Shown piece after piece: positions 1 to 8,018 of a stretch of 64,000 bases of DNA; position 1 is the stretch's first letter; each line of letters starts with the position of its first letter. Origin of the DNA: Streptomyces rhizosphaerihabitans (lineage in GTDB: Bacteria; Actinomycetota; Actinomycetes; Streptomycetales; Streptomycetaceae). The stretch is taken from NCBI RefSeq assembly GCF_025399795.1, contig NZ_JAODTZ010000017.1:1-64000 (forward strand), given 5' to 3'. Both the position numbers and the translations under genes were made by a program. The notes under the pieces are model-generated. The model did no database searches. It was not told the DNA's origin and was given only the letters and a program-made list of their open reading frames with translations.

Positions 1-535
1 ACAGCTCGAACTCCTTGAGCGCCTCGACGGTCATCGTCGTGAGCGGGACGGGATGGACGTTGTAGCCGTCCAGCGAGCCGTCCTCCAGCGGGTTGGCCGC
101 GTAGCCGACCTTCGACATCGCCCGTTTGGTGAACTCGTCCGTGTTGACGATGATCTCGGCACCGCGCGGCACATCGGCGATGTTCGCCTTCAGGGCCGCC
201 GGATTCATGGCCACGAGGACGTTGGGCGCGTCGCCGGGAGTGAGGATGTCGTGGTCGGCGAAGTGCAGTTGGAAAGACGAAACGCCCGGCAGGGTGCCTG
301 CGGGCGCGCGGATCTCGGCAGGGAAGTTCGGCAGGGTCGAGAGGTCGTTGCCGAAGGAGGCAGTTTCCGATGTGAAGCGGTCGCCGGTGAGCTGCATACC
401 GTCACCGGAGTCCCCCGCGAACCGGATGATGACCCGGTCGAGCCGGCGGACGTCCTTCGCCCCCGGCGGTTTGCGCTGTTCTCCTACGACGGCTTCGTCG
501 GCCTGTTCCGTTGGGCTGCTGACCTTGCTCGTCAC
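1..535 (-). CDS. korA: 2-oxoglutarate (2-oxoacid):ferredoxin oxidoreductase alpha subunit, 5' part only
   Basis: The gene runs off the left edge, so only the N-terminal 178 residues are visible. After a charged leader of about 30 residues the protein reads RVIIRFAGDSGDGMQLTGDRF (split here: RVIIRFAGDSGDG, then MQLTGDRF, residues about 34-54), the classic start of the gamma domain of KorA/2-oxoacid:acceptor oxidoreductases, followed by the typical FPAEIRAPAGT segment. With KorB the enzyme oxidatively decarboxylates 2-oxoglutarate (or a related 2-oxoacid) with CoA and reduces ferredoxin in the cytoplasm. The GTG start at 535 is chosen because AAAGGAGG lies 9 bases upstream. Its neighbourhood with a partial complex I is notable. 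Family assignment is secure; the exact substrate is inferred. Confidence 0.93.
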   Translation of the reverse strand, partial: MTSKVSSPTEQADEAVVGEQRKPPGAKDVRRLDRVIIRFAGDSGDGMQLTGDRFTSETASFGNDLSTLPNFPAEIRAPAGTLPGVSSFQLHFADHDILTPGDAPNVLVAMNPAALKANIADVPRGAEIIVNTDEFTKRAMSKVGYAANPLEDGSLDGYNVHPVPLTTMTVEALKEFEL

Positions 536-772
536 TGAACTGGACCTCCTTTGAGGCGGCTGTCCGGGAGTGGCCTTCCCGCAGACCCTTCCTTTTTCAA
601 CCCTACGTCGGTAAGGGTCGCCTTCCTTAGGCCATTCGCATGATGGACGCAGTTTTGAGACGCCCTGACACCCTGACTTGTCACGATTTTTCCCCGCCCC
701 CGGTCCTCTCTTCGAATGACGCTTCCTGCTCACCCTTTGGTTCGGCTCAACAACTGACAGACTGTCAGCTCG
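536..772. other. Intergenic region upstream of korA
   Basis: Non-coding spacer between the korA start and the stop of the response regulator, both on the minus strand. It carries the korA ribosome-binding site (AAAGGAGG) and presumably its promoter. A small inverted repeat TGACAG/CTGTCA lies near 757-769, just beyond the regulator stop. No convincing open reading frame is seen. Confidence 0.4.
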
Positions 773-1444
773 TCATGAGTTCAGGTACGTGAGGACGGCC
801 AGAACACGCCGGTGATCCCCGTCACTTTGCGACAAGCCGAGTTTCTGGAAGATGTTGCTGACGTGCTTCTCGACGGCACCGTCACTGACCACCAGCTGAC
901 GGGCGATGGCGGAGTTCGTCCGACCCTCGGCCATGAGTCCGAGAACCTCCCGCTCCCTCGGCGTCAGCCCGGCCAGTACGTCCTGCTTGCGGCTGCGGCC
1001 GAGCAGCTGCGCCACGACCTCCGGGTCCAGCGCGGTACCCCCCTGGGCCACCCGTACCACCGCGTCCACGAACTCGCGCACCTCGGCGACCCGGTCCTTG
1101 AGCAGATAGCCGACGCCGTGGCTCGAACCGGCCAGCAGTTCGGTGGCGTAGCGCTCCTCCACGTACTGCGACAGCACGAGCACACCGAGTCCCGGATGAG
1201 CCTTGCGCAGCTGCACGGCCGCCCGCACGCCTTCGTCGGTGTGCGTCGGCGGCATCCGTACGTCCGCGACCACGACGTCCGGCAGCGCGTCCTGCGCCGC
1301 GAACTCGGTGATGGTCTTGATCAGCGCCTCGCCGTCCCCGACCCCCGCCACGACGTCGTGCCCGCGGTCGGTCAGCAACCGGGTCAGGCCCTCCCTGAGC
1401 AGCACTGAATCCTCGGCGATGACGACCCGCACTCTGTCCTCCAC
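773..1444 (-). CDS. NarL/LuxR-family two-component response regulator
   Basis: A 223-residue protein with an N-terminal receiver domain (residues about 5-125) and a C-terminal LuxR-type HTH. The acidic pocket E11/D12, the phospho-acceptor D61 (in VVVADVRMPP) and the conserved lysine of the YLLKD motif near residue 117 are all present. The HTH reads LTPREREVLGLMAEG, then SDGAVEKHVSNIFQKL (about 160-205). It probably acts as a DNA-binding transcription factor phosphorylated by one or both sensor kinases encoded just upstream on the same strand (1829-3184 and 3745-4944). The 384-base gap and strong hairpin between it and the nearer kinase suggest partly separate expression. The regulon cannot be read from the sequence. 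Confidence 0.93.
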   Translation of the reverse strand: MEDRVRVVIAEDSVLLREGLTRLLTDRGHDVVAGVGDGEALIKTITEFAAQDALPDVVVADVRMPPTHTDEGVRAAVQLRKAHPGLGVLVLSQYVEERYATELLAGSSHGVGYLLKDRVAEVREFVDAVVRVAQGGTALDPEVVAQLLGRSRKQDVLAGLTPREREVLGLMAEGRTNSAIARQLVVSDGAVEKHVSNIFQKLGLSQSDGDHRRVLAVLTYLNS

Positions 1445-1828
1445 GATTCCTCGGCCCCCCAGAGCCCACCCCGGGCCGCCCCTGGCTCCGCCGGGTTCGG
1501 TCCCGCTCGTACGACAGACCCCAGCATTCCAGCATTCGGACCGGGACGCGCCCGAGCGACGTGAATAGGGGGTCGTCGAGGGGTCCTGGAGACGGTCCTG
1601 GAGGAGTCCTGGAGGAGCCCTGGAGGGATCCTGCTCGAAGGGCTGATCTTTCTGTCCCGGTTGTCCGGCCGTTCTCCGGCGCCCGCCCCGGACCTCGCGC
1701 CCGGAGCGGGGGCAGAGCTACCCCACCGGGGTACGCGCGGCGGGAACCTCACCCGCGCGGCGGGCACCTCACGACCCACGCGGGTACCCCGGTGGGGTGC
1801 ACCGGGGTACCCGCGGAGCCGGAATGTC
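1445..1828. other. Spacer between response regulator and sensor kinase, with inverted repeats
   Basis: No gene is supported here. The spacer holds two related inverted repeats: TACCCC-ACC-GGGGTA at 1719-1733 and the long hairpin at 1779-1815, both built around GGGTACCCC/GGGGTACCC. Nearer the regulator start it is rich in degenerate TCCTGGAG(G)-type repeats (about 1577-1630). The shared motif could be a binding site of the adjacent regulator, which is inference. Confidence 0.4.
1779..1815 (-). terminator. Strong hairpin downstream of sensor kinase gene
   Basis: A perfect 16-bp inverted repeat (CGCGGGTACCCCGGTG at 1779-1794, complement at 1800-1815) encloses a 5-base loop. It begins 14 bases after the stop of the sensor kinase read on the minus strand. 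No T-tract follows, as is common for Streptomyces terminators. It could terminate or attenuate transcription between the kinase and the response regulator, or act as a protein-binding palindrome. Confidence 0.6.
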
Positions 1829-3184
1829 TCAGCCCCGCCAGGGCAGCTCCGCCGTGATCAGGGTGGGACCGGCCACCGGCGAGTCCACCACCAGGATTCC
1901 GTCCACCGCGTCGAGCCGCTCCGCGAGCCCCGCCAGGCCTGACCCCGCGGAGACACCGGCCCCGCCGACCCCGTTGTCACCGACCTGGATCATCAGCCGG
2001 TTCTCGACCCGCCACACATCCACGGTCGCCCGCGTCGCACGGGAGTGCTTGCTGATGTTCTGCAGCAGCTCGGAGACGGTGAAGTAGGCGATCCCCTCGA
2101 TCGCGGGCGCCGGCCGTGCCGGCAGATCCACCTCCACCTGCACCGGCACCGTGCACCGCGAGGCCACCGCGGACAGCGCCGCGTCGAGCCCGCGGTCGGT
2201 CAGCACCGCCGGATGGATGCCGCGCGCGAGGTCCCGCAGCTCCTGCAGTGCCGTCTTGACCTCGCCGTGCGCCTCGTCCACCATCCGCGCCGCGGCCTCG
2301 GGGTCCTCGGCCAGCTTCTCCTTGGCGAGCCCCAGGTCCATCGCCAGGGCGACGAGCCGGGCCTGCGCCCCGTCGTGCAGATCGCGCTCGATGCGGCGCA
2401 GATCGGCGGCGGCCGTGTCGACCACGACTCCCCGGTCGGACTCCAGCTCCACCACCCGCGTGGCCAGCCGCGAGGGGCCGAGCAGCCCGTGCACCATCAA
2501 CCGGTCCACGGTCGTCAGCGCCCGCACGATCCACGGGGTCGCCAGCGTGAAGAGCAGTCCCACCAGGGCGGTCACCGTGATCTCGAACGGGTTGTCCAGA
2601 TAGATCGAGTGCGTGCTGTCGCCGTACAGCTGGAGTCCGTCCTGACCGCCGTACATCGGGAAGATCCAGAACCACAGCGGATACGTGAGCAGCGCCCACC
2701 CGTACGCCCAGAAGTTCAGAGCCACGACGAAGGAGAACACCGACCACGGGAACTGGACCACCGCGTACAGCAGGTGCCGCCACGACGTGCCGCTCTTGAG
2801 TACGGCGCCCATCCACGCCATGGCCCCGTGCTTCTTCATCCGCAGCGGCTCGGGCTCGGCCACCTCGACACCGAGCAGCCCACGCGCCCGCGCCCGCTCC
2901 AGCGAGCCGAAGCCGCGGCAGCCGGCCAGCGCGGCGGCGAGCACCGGGATGCCCAGGAAGGTGATCAGCAGGCCCGCGCCGAGCGAGACCATCGTGACGG
3001 CGAACACGAACATGATGATCCCGAGCGGCAGGCCCAGCATCACATAGCCGAACTCACGCCAGCTGCGGGCCTCGATCGGTGCCCGCAGCGGGGCCGGAAG
3101 ACGGTGGCGCCGCTCGCCGGCACCCGCCCCGTCGAATCCGGGACCGCTCCGGTGCCCGTATCCGTGTCCGTACTCCGTGGCCAT
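1829..3184 (-). CDS. Two-component sensor histidine kinase (HisKA_3/NarX-like)
   Basis: A 451-residue membrane kinase. A charged N-terminus of about 45 residues is followed by hydrophobic segments at about 47-88, 138-178 and 200-222, then a cytoplasmic DHp region ERDLHDGAQARLVALAMDLG with the predicted phospho-histidine H270. A C-terminal HATPase_c domain shows SELLQNISKHS (N box) and DNGVGGAGVSAGSGLAGLAERL split as DNGVGG and GSGLAGLAERL (G box) around 360-430. It autophosphorylates and likely passes phosphate to the regulator at 773-1444. It is clearly paralogous to the kinase at 3745-4944: the DHp and ATPase parts are near-identical, while the membrane part differs, suggesting duplicated kinases with distinct inputs. 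Confidence 0.93.
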   Translation of the reverse strand: MATEYGHGYGHRSGPGFDGAGAGERRHRLPAPLRAPIEARSWREFGYVMLGLPLGIIMFVFAVTMVSLGAGLLITFLGIPVLAAALAGCRGFGSLERARARGLLGVEVAEPEPLRMKKHGAMAWMGAVLKSGTSWRHLLYAVVQFPWSVFSFVVALNFWAYGWALLTYPLWFWIFPMYGGQDGLQLYGDSTHSIYLDNPFEITVTALVGLLFTLATPWIVRALTTVDRLMVHGLLGPSRLATRVVELESDRGVVVDTAAADLRRIERDLHDGAQARLVALAMDLGLAKEKLAEDPEAAARMVDEAHGEVKTALQELRDLARGIHPAVLTDRGLDAALSAVASRCTVPVQVEVDLPARPAPAIEGIAYFTVSELLQNISKHSRATRATVDVWRVENRLMIQVGDNGVGGAGVSAGSGLAGLAERLDAVDGILVVDSPVAGPTLITAELPWRG

Positions 3185-3744
3185 CGGTTCGTCCGTTCTC
3201 TCGTCCGGTCCTGCGCCCCGTCTCGTCCTGCGCCTGGACTCGTTCCGCGCGTCGGCTTGTTCCGCGCGTCGGCTCCTCCATCAACCCTGCCGCCCGGAAC
3301 GTCCGCCGGACATGGAGCGGATCGGCCTCTTGAACGGGGGGTTTTCCCTACCTCCGCGAACCAGGGCGGGGCCCGTGCCGGGGTTTCTCCGTCCAGGGTC
3401 CTCGGCCCATGCCTCTCCAGGCTCCAGTCTTCAGCCTCCGGCCGGAGGTGCCCCGGCCGGAGGTGCCCCGGCCGGAGGTGCCCCGGTCGAGGTGTCCACC
3501 GAGTGAACCGGGCCCGCTCGGCAGCGTGGACCGGGCCTGCTCGGCAGCGTGGACCGGGCCCGCCCTTTTCCGGCCAGCTGTCTTCAGCGGCCCGCCGTCC
3601 ACCACCGCGTGGGCTCGTTCACCGCGTGGGCTCGTCCGATGGTTACTGCGCGTCTCGTCCCGGCGACTACTGCGCGGGTCGCGCTCCGGCGATCACTGCG
3701 GGGGTCGCGCTCCGACGACTACTGCGCGCGTCGCGTTCCGACGG
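3185..3744. repeat. Spacer between the two kinase genes with three kinds of short tandem repeats
   Basis: No gene is supported in this 560-base spacer. Three tandem arrays are visible: three exact copies of the 15-mer GCCGGAGGTGCCCCG at 3441-3485 with a degenerate fourth copy; two copies of a 22-mer beginning GCTCGGCAGCGTGGACC around 3515-3560; and about four to five degenerate copies of a roughly 26-bp unit containing ACTACTGCGCGGGTCGCG between about 3640 and 3765. The last array runs into the 3' end of the downstream kinase gene. Function unknown; slippage-prone DNA. Confidence 0.6.
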
Positions 3745-4944
3745 TTACTGCGCGGGTTCGTTCTGGCGGTCCCGCCACGGCAGTTCGGCCGTGATGACCG
3801 TCGGGCCGCCCACCGGTGACTCGACGACGAACAGTCCGTCCACCGCGCCGAGCCGGTCCGCGAGCCCCGCAATACCCGTACCGCCGTCGAGGCCGGCCCC
3901 GCCCCGGCCGTCGTCCGAGACCTGGATGAGCAGGCGCTCGTCCGTCCGCCAGACCTCGACGGACGCAGACCTCGCCCCGCTGTGCTTGCTGACGTTCTGG
4001 AGCAGCTCGGAGACGGTGAAATAGGCGATGCCCTCGATGGCGGCGGCCGGCCGCGTCTCCAGTTCGGCGGTCACCTTCACGGGCACGGTGCACCGCGAGG
4101 CGATCGCGGACAGGGCGGCGTCCAGACCCCGGTCGGTGAGGACCGCCGGGTGGATGCCGCGGGCCAGATCACGCAGTTCCTGGAGGGCGAGCTTCACCTC
4201 GCCGTGCGCCTCGTCGACCATCGACGCCGCGGCGTCGGGGTCTTCCAGGAGCTTCTCCTTCGCCAGGCCGAGCCCCATCGCGAGATTGACGAGCCGGGCC
4301 TGCGCCCCGTCGTGCAGATCGCGCTCGATTCGACGCAGATCGGCGGCGGCCGTGTCGACCACGACCCCGCGGTCCGACTCCAGTTCGGCGATGCGCCGCT
4401 CCAACTCGTCGGAGGGGGACAGCAGCCCGCGCACCATCGCCCGGTCCACGTTCGTCAGCCCCCGCGCGATGAACGGCAGCACCGGCCACAGCACGAACAG
4501 CGACACGAGCGTCACCGTGAAGGTGACGACGCCCCAGGGCAGCCGTATCAGGTCGTACAGCACCGCGCGCCAGCCCACCGGGTCCTTCAGGCTCGACCAC
4601 AGCCAGCCGAAGAAACCGGTCCGGCGCACCGGCAACGGGCTCGGCTCGTCGATCCGCAGCCTCAACAGCCGCCGCGCCCGCGCCCGCTCCACCTTGCCGA
4701 GTTGTCGCGAACCCCGCAGCCCGGCCGCGAGCAGCGGCAGTCCGACGACCGTCACCGCGAGCCCCGCGCCCGTGGCGAGCATCGTCACCACGTACACGAA
4801 TCCGATGATCGAGGTCGGCAGGTTCGCCAGGAGATGGGCGATCTCCAGCCAGGTCTGCCGGGCGAGGGCGAGTCTCGCGGGGGACAGCCGGTCACCGTCG
4901 GACGGATCGTCCGGCGGACTGGTGGGCGCGATGCGTTCGGTCAT
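3745..4944 (-). CDS. Two-component sensor histidine kinase, paralogue of the adjacent kinase
   Basis: A 399-residue kinase starting at MTERIAPTSPP (ATG at 4944); an in-frame extension to 5247 exists but lacks homology-like content. Transmembrane segments fall at about 44-78 and 125-162; the linker and DHp region ERDLHDGAQARLVNLAMGLG contains the predicted phospho-histidine H211. The HATPase_c domain shows SELLQNVSKHS and DDGRGG...GTGIAGLADRLG. Its catalytic half matches the kinase at 1829-3184 nearly residue for residue, while the sensory half is shorter by one hydrophobic segment. The two kinases and the single regulator probably form one signalling unit with two inputs (inference). Its last codons overlap a degenerate tandem repeat. 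Confidence 0.92.
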   Translation of the reverse strand: MTERIAPTSPPDDPSDGDRLSPARLALARQTWLEIAHLLANLPTSIIGFVYVVTMLATGAGLAVTVVGLPLLAAGLRGSRQLGKVERARARRLLRLRIDEPSPLPVRRTGFFGWLWSSLKDPVGWRAVLYDLIRLPWGVVTFTVTLVSLFVLWPVLPFIARGLTNVDRAMVRGLLSPSDELERRIAELESDRGVVVDTAAADLRRIERDLHDGAQARLVNLAMGLGLAKEKLLEDPDAAASMVDEAHGEVKLALQELRDLARGIHPAVLTDRGLDAALSAIASRCTVPVKVTAELETRPAAAIEGIAYFTVSELLQNVSKHSGARSASVEVWRTDERLLIQVSDDGRGGAGLDGGTGIAGLADRLGAVDGLFVVESPVGGPTVITAELPWRDRQNEPAQ

Positions 4945-5272
4945 ATCCGCTAGCCTGCCCGGCGGCGCGCCGCCGCGCCATGAGGTGGACCGCCGCGATG
5001 CACTGGGGAAAACCCCACCCCCAGGGGTGACGGCCGGACGTGACGACAGTCCGGCACAGGATGCGACGACGAGGCGGCGCCGGGACGCGTTCACACCGTG
5101 AGACGTGAACGGGTCACTGGTGGTCGAGGGATGGTCGAGGCGTGACGGGCTGCTTACGCTCTCTTTAGCAGGCCCTAGACTCCCGTCCGTACAGATCGTC
5201 GAACATGGCGCATCACAGAGTGCGCGACGGCGTACGACGGGGCGCAACGAGGTCAGGGAGTGAGGGGCTGAC
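4945..5272. promoter_or_regulatory. Divergent promoter region between sensor kinase and nuoA
   Basis: This 328-base region separates the minus-strand kinase from the plus-strand nuo operon, so it must hold both promoters. A weak sigma70-like pair TTACGC (5154-5159) and TAGACT (5176-5181) with a 16-base spacer points towards nuoA. A short direct repeat, GGTCGAGG in two copies, lies near 5123-5140. No experimental support. Confidence 0.4.
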
Positions 5273-5686
5273 GTGCCGGAACCGACCGTTCTCGCGGCGA
5301 CCGGGGCCGTCGTCGCGGCGGACTACTTCCAGTCCTACTCGGTCGTCGGACTGCTCGCCGTCGTGGGCGTGCTGTTCGTCGCCGTCGCCTTCGGGGCAGG
5401 CCGTCTGCTGCGGCCCGTGGTCCCCACCCCCGAGAAACTCCTGACGTACGAGTGCGGTGTCGACCCCGTCGGCGAGGGCTGGGCCCACACTCAGGTCCGC
5501 TACTACGTGTACGCCTTCCTCTACGTCATCTTCGCCGTCGACTCGATCTTCCTCTTCCCCTGGGCCACGGTCTTCGCCGCTCCCGGCTACGGCGCCGCGA
5601 CGCTCGTCGAGATGTTCATCTTCCTCGGCTTCCTGGCCGTGGGCCTGCTGTACGCATACAAGAAGGGCGTCCTGACATGGACGTGA
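5273..5686 (+). CDS. nuoA: NADH-quinone oxidoreductase subunit A
   Basis: A 137-residue three-helix membrane subunit of complex I. Helices lie at about 24-46, 76-98 and 108-130; the conserved loop YECGVDPVGEGWAHTQVRYYVYA is visible (as YECGVDPVGEGWAH, then QVRYYVYA), which contacts the quinone-site junction in the family. The GTG start at 5273 opens the operon, and the 3' end overlaps nuoB by 10 bases. It is the first gene of a partial nuo set (ABCHIJKLMN) without nuoDEFG, so the complex assembled here must borrow a D subunit or use another electron input such as ferredoxin. Confidence 0.96.
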   Translation: MPEPTVLAATGAVVAADYFQSYSVVGLLAVVGVLFVAVAFGAGRLLRPVVPTPEKLLTYECGVDPVGEGWAHTQVRYYVYAFLYVIFAVDSIFLFPWATVFAAPGYGAATLVEMFIFLGFLAVGLLYAYKKGVLTWT

Positions 5687-6540
5687 CCCCCTCCGCCCCG
5701 GAACAGCCGGTGCTGCTGCCCGAGCCCAAGCGGCTCGGCGCGCTCGCCCGTCTCGCCCCCGAGCCCATGAAGGTGGTCCTGAACTGGGGCCGCCGCTACT
5801 CGCTCTGGGTCTTCAACTTCGGCCTCGCCTGCTGCGCGATCGAGTTCATCGCCGCGTCGATGGCCCGCCACGACTTCATCCGCCTCGGCGTGATCCCGTT
5901 CGCGCCGGGCCCCCGCCAGGCCGACCTGATGGTGGTGTCGGGCACGGTCACGGACAAGATGGCGCCTGCCGTCAAGCGCCTGTACGAGCAGATGCCCGAA
6001 CCGAAGTACGTCATCTCCTTCGGTGCCTGCTCCAACTGCGGCGGCCCGTACTGGGACTCCTACTCCGTCACCAAGGGCGTCGACCAGATCATCCCTGTCG
6101 ACGTCTACGTCCCCGGGTGCCCGCCCCGCCCCGAAGCCCTTCTCCAGGGCATCCTCAAGCTCCAGGAGAAGATCGCCCGGGAATCGCTGGGGGAGCGTTA
6201 CGGGTTCGACGCGCCGCGACCGTCGGCCGCCGCACTCCAGAGCGGTCTGATGAAGCCACCGGCACCGCCCACGGAGGTCCCGGCCGCACCCACGGAGGCC
6301 CCGACCGCGTCCGAGCAGGCTCCGACCGCGTCCGAGCAGGCTCCGGTCGCGCCCAAGGAGGGCCCGGCCACTTCCATGGAGGGCCCGGCCGACATCGGGG
6401 ACAAGCCGACCACCCCCCAGGCGGATCCGATCGCTCCTGAGGCGGATCAGACTGCTGCTGGGGCAGATCCGACTGCTCCCGGGGCGGCTTCGACCGCTCC
6501 TGGGGTGGATTCGACCACCCCCGGCGAGGAGGACCGATGA
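5677..6540 (+). CDS. nuoB: NADH-quinone oxidoreductase subunit B with low-complexity C-terminal tail
   Basis: A 287-residue protein. Residues about 25-180 form the NuoB domain carrying the terminal N2 [4Fe-4S] cluster: the ligands are the two cysteines of FGLACCAIEF, the first cysteine of FGACSNCGG and that of YVPGCPPRPE. The conserved NWGRRYSLWVFNFGLACC start is present. From about residue 190 onwards there is a roughly 95-residue Ala/Pro/Thr/Glu-rich tail with repeats such as EAPTASEQAP and (A/G)ADPTAPG. Standard NuoB proteins end near residue 160-185, so the tail is additional. The start at 5677 overlaps nuoA; the stop overlaps nuoC by ATGA. The iron-sulfur domain function is secure; the tail has no known function. 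Confidence 0.95.
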   Translation: MDVTPSAPEQPVLLPEPKRLGALARLAPEPMKVVLNWGRRYSLWVFNFGLACCAIEFIAASMARHDFIRLGVIPFAPGPRQADLMVVSGTVTDKMAPAVKRLYEQMPEPKYVISFGACSNCGGPYWDSYSVTKGVDQIIPVDVYVPGCPPRPEALLQGILKLQEKIARESLGERYGFDAPRPSAAALQSGLMKPPAPPTEVPAAPTEAPTASEQAPTASEQAPVAPKEGPATSMEGPADIGDKPTTPQADPIAPEADQTAAGADPTAPGAASTAPGVDSTTPGEEDR

Positions 6541-8018
6541 CCGTCGGCTGGCTCCCTGGTCCCGCCGAGGAACTCTTCGGCCCCGACGCCACGGCCGAGG
6601 AGTCGTACGAGGTCCTGACGGTCGACGTACCGCCGGCATCCTGGATCGCGGCCCTGGCGACGGCCCGCGACGCGCTGGGCTGCACCTACTTCGACTGGCT
6701 GAGCGCCGTCGACGAACCCGGCACGGGCTTTCTCGTCTCGGCCCACGTCGTGGCCCTGTCCCCGGTACGTCGCCTCCTCGTCCGTACGACCGTCCCGCAC
6801 ACGGCCCCGGTCCTCCCGTCGGCGGTCTCCGTCTACGCGGGCGCCGCCTGGCACGAGCGCGAGACCCACGAGATGTTCGGGGTGACCTTCGAGGGCCACC
6901 CCGGCCTCGACCCGCTGCTCCTGCCGGAGGGCTTCGAAGGCCACCCCCTCCGCAAGGACTTCGTCCTGGCCGCCCGTGTCGCCAAGGCCTGGCCCGGCGC
7001 GAAGGAACCCGGCGAGTCCGAGCACGGCGGCCCGAAGCGCCGCCAGATGCTGCCGCCCGGCGTCCCCGACCCCAACGAGTGGGGCCCGCTCAAGGGCCAA
7101 CTCCCCCCGGCTCCGTCCCGCCCGGCCCGTGGCGCGGCCCGCCCCGTCGGCGACCGCCCGGTGCGCAGGGCCCGCACGGCGGGGGAGGGCTCGGCCAGCC
7201 AGGCGCCTGCCGCACCCGCCGACGCAACCGCGGGCGCCACGAGTGCAGGTGCGGCTTCCGTTGGGGCGAGCACCGCCTCCGGTGCGGAAGCCGCGCGACC
7301 CGCACGCCGAGCCCGCAGCGCAAGCCAGGGCTCCGCGACCCAACGGGCACATCAGACGGCCCCTTCGGATCCGACGACTCCCTCGAATCCGGCAACTCCC
7401 TCGGATTCGACGTCCGTCTCGCAGCCGACCGCCGCAACGGAACCGACGGCCCCCTCCGCGCCGACGGCTCCCTCCGAACCGACCACGCCGGCGAGTGCCT
7501 CTCGGGCAGGCGAGCCCGACTCGGCGACGACGCCCGTCAGAAGGCCTGCCGCGTCGCGCAGCTCGGATGCTCCCTGGCACCAGGCGAAGCCCGCATTCGA
7601 CGATTCGGAGCCGAAGGCGGAACGGGGACCGAAGCCCCCGGCGACACCGGAACCGAAGCTCCCGGTGTCACCGGAACCGAAGCTCCCGGTGACACCGGAA
7701 CCGAAGTCGGAGGCAGCGCCGGAGTCGAAGCCGGAGGCGGTGTCTGCCCCGACCTCTGAGGCGAAGCCCGAGGCCGCGCCGGAGCCGGAGCCCGAGGCGG
7801 CGTCTGCCTCGACCTGCGAGGCGAAACCCGAGCCCGAGCCGGATTCCGGGAGTGAGCCCGAGCCCCGCCCGGGGGCGATGCCCGAGCCGGAGTCCGATCC
7901 GGAGCCAGGTCAGGAGCCGAAGGCGAAGCCCAGCCCCCAGCAGGATTCCCCCGACTCGAACTCCGTCGCCCCGGAGTCGACCCCCACCCCCGACGACCCC
8001 ACCGGAGGTACGCAGTGA
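6537..8018 (+). CDS. nuoC: NADH-quinone oxidoreductase subunit C with very long disordered tail
   Basis: A 493-residue protein whose first 160 residues or so are the NuoC (30-kDa) domain: WHERETHEMFGVTFEGHP and LLPEGFEGHPLRKDF are the family signatures. The remaining roughly 310 residues are Ala/Pro/Ser/Thr/Glu-rich with degenerate repeats, among them several copies of TPEPKLPVxPEPK and EAKPEAAPEPE. NuoC normally ends near 200 residues and binds NuoD; here no nuoD follows, the next gene being nuoH. ATGA overlap with nuoB and GTGA overlap with nuoH show tight translational coupling. The tail is acidic/proline-rich and probably disordered. Confidence 0.94.
   Translation: MTVGWLPGPAEELFGPDATAEESYEVLTVDVPPASWIAALATARDALGCTYFDWLSAVDEPGTGFLVSAHVVALSPVRRLLVRTTVPHTAPVLPSAVSVYAGAAWHERETHEMFGVTFEGHPGLDPLLLPEGFEGHPLRKDFVLAARVAKAWPGAKEPGESEHGGPKRRQMLPPGVPDPNEWGPLKGQLPPAPSRPARGAARPVGDRPVRRARTAGEGSASQAPAAPADATAGATSAGAASVGASTASGAEAARPARRARSASQGSATQRAHQTAPSDPTTPSNPATPSDSTSVSQPTAATEPTAPSAPTAPSEPTTPASASRAGEPDSATTPVRRPAASRSSDAPWHQAKPAFDDSEPKAERGPKPPATPEPKLPVSPEPKLPVTPEPKSEAAPESKPEAVSAPTSEAKPEAAPEPEPEAASASTCEAKPEPEPDSGSEPEPRPGAMPEPESDPEPGQEPKAKPSPQQDSPDSNSVAPESTPTPDDPTGGTQ

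Noticed and set aside
53..554. Plus-strand frames at the left edge
   Set aside because: They are shadows of the minus-strand korA, which has a clear signature and ribosome-binding site.
4945..5247. N-terminal extension of the sensor kinase to 5247
   Set aside because: The extra 101 residues are Pro/Arg/Ser-rich, overlap the nuo promoter region and lie before a good ATG (4944) that gives the normal family N-terminus.
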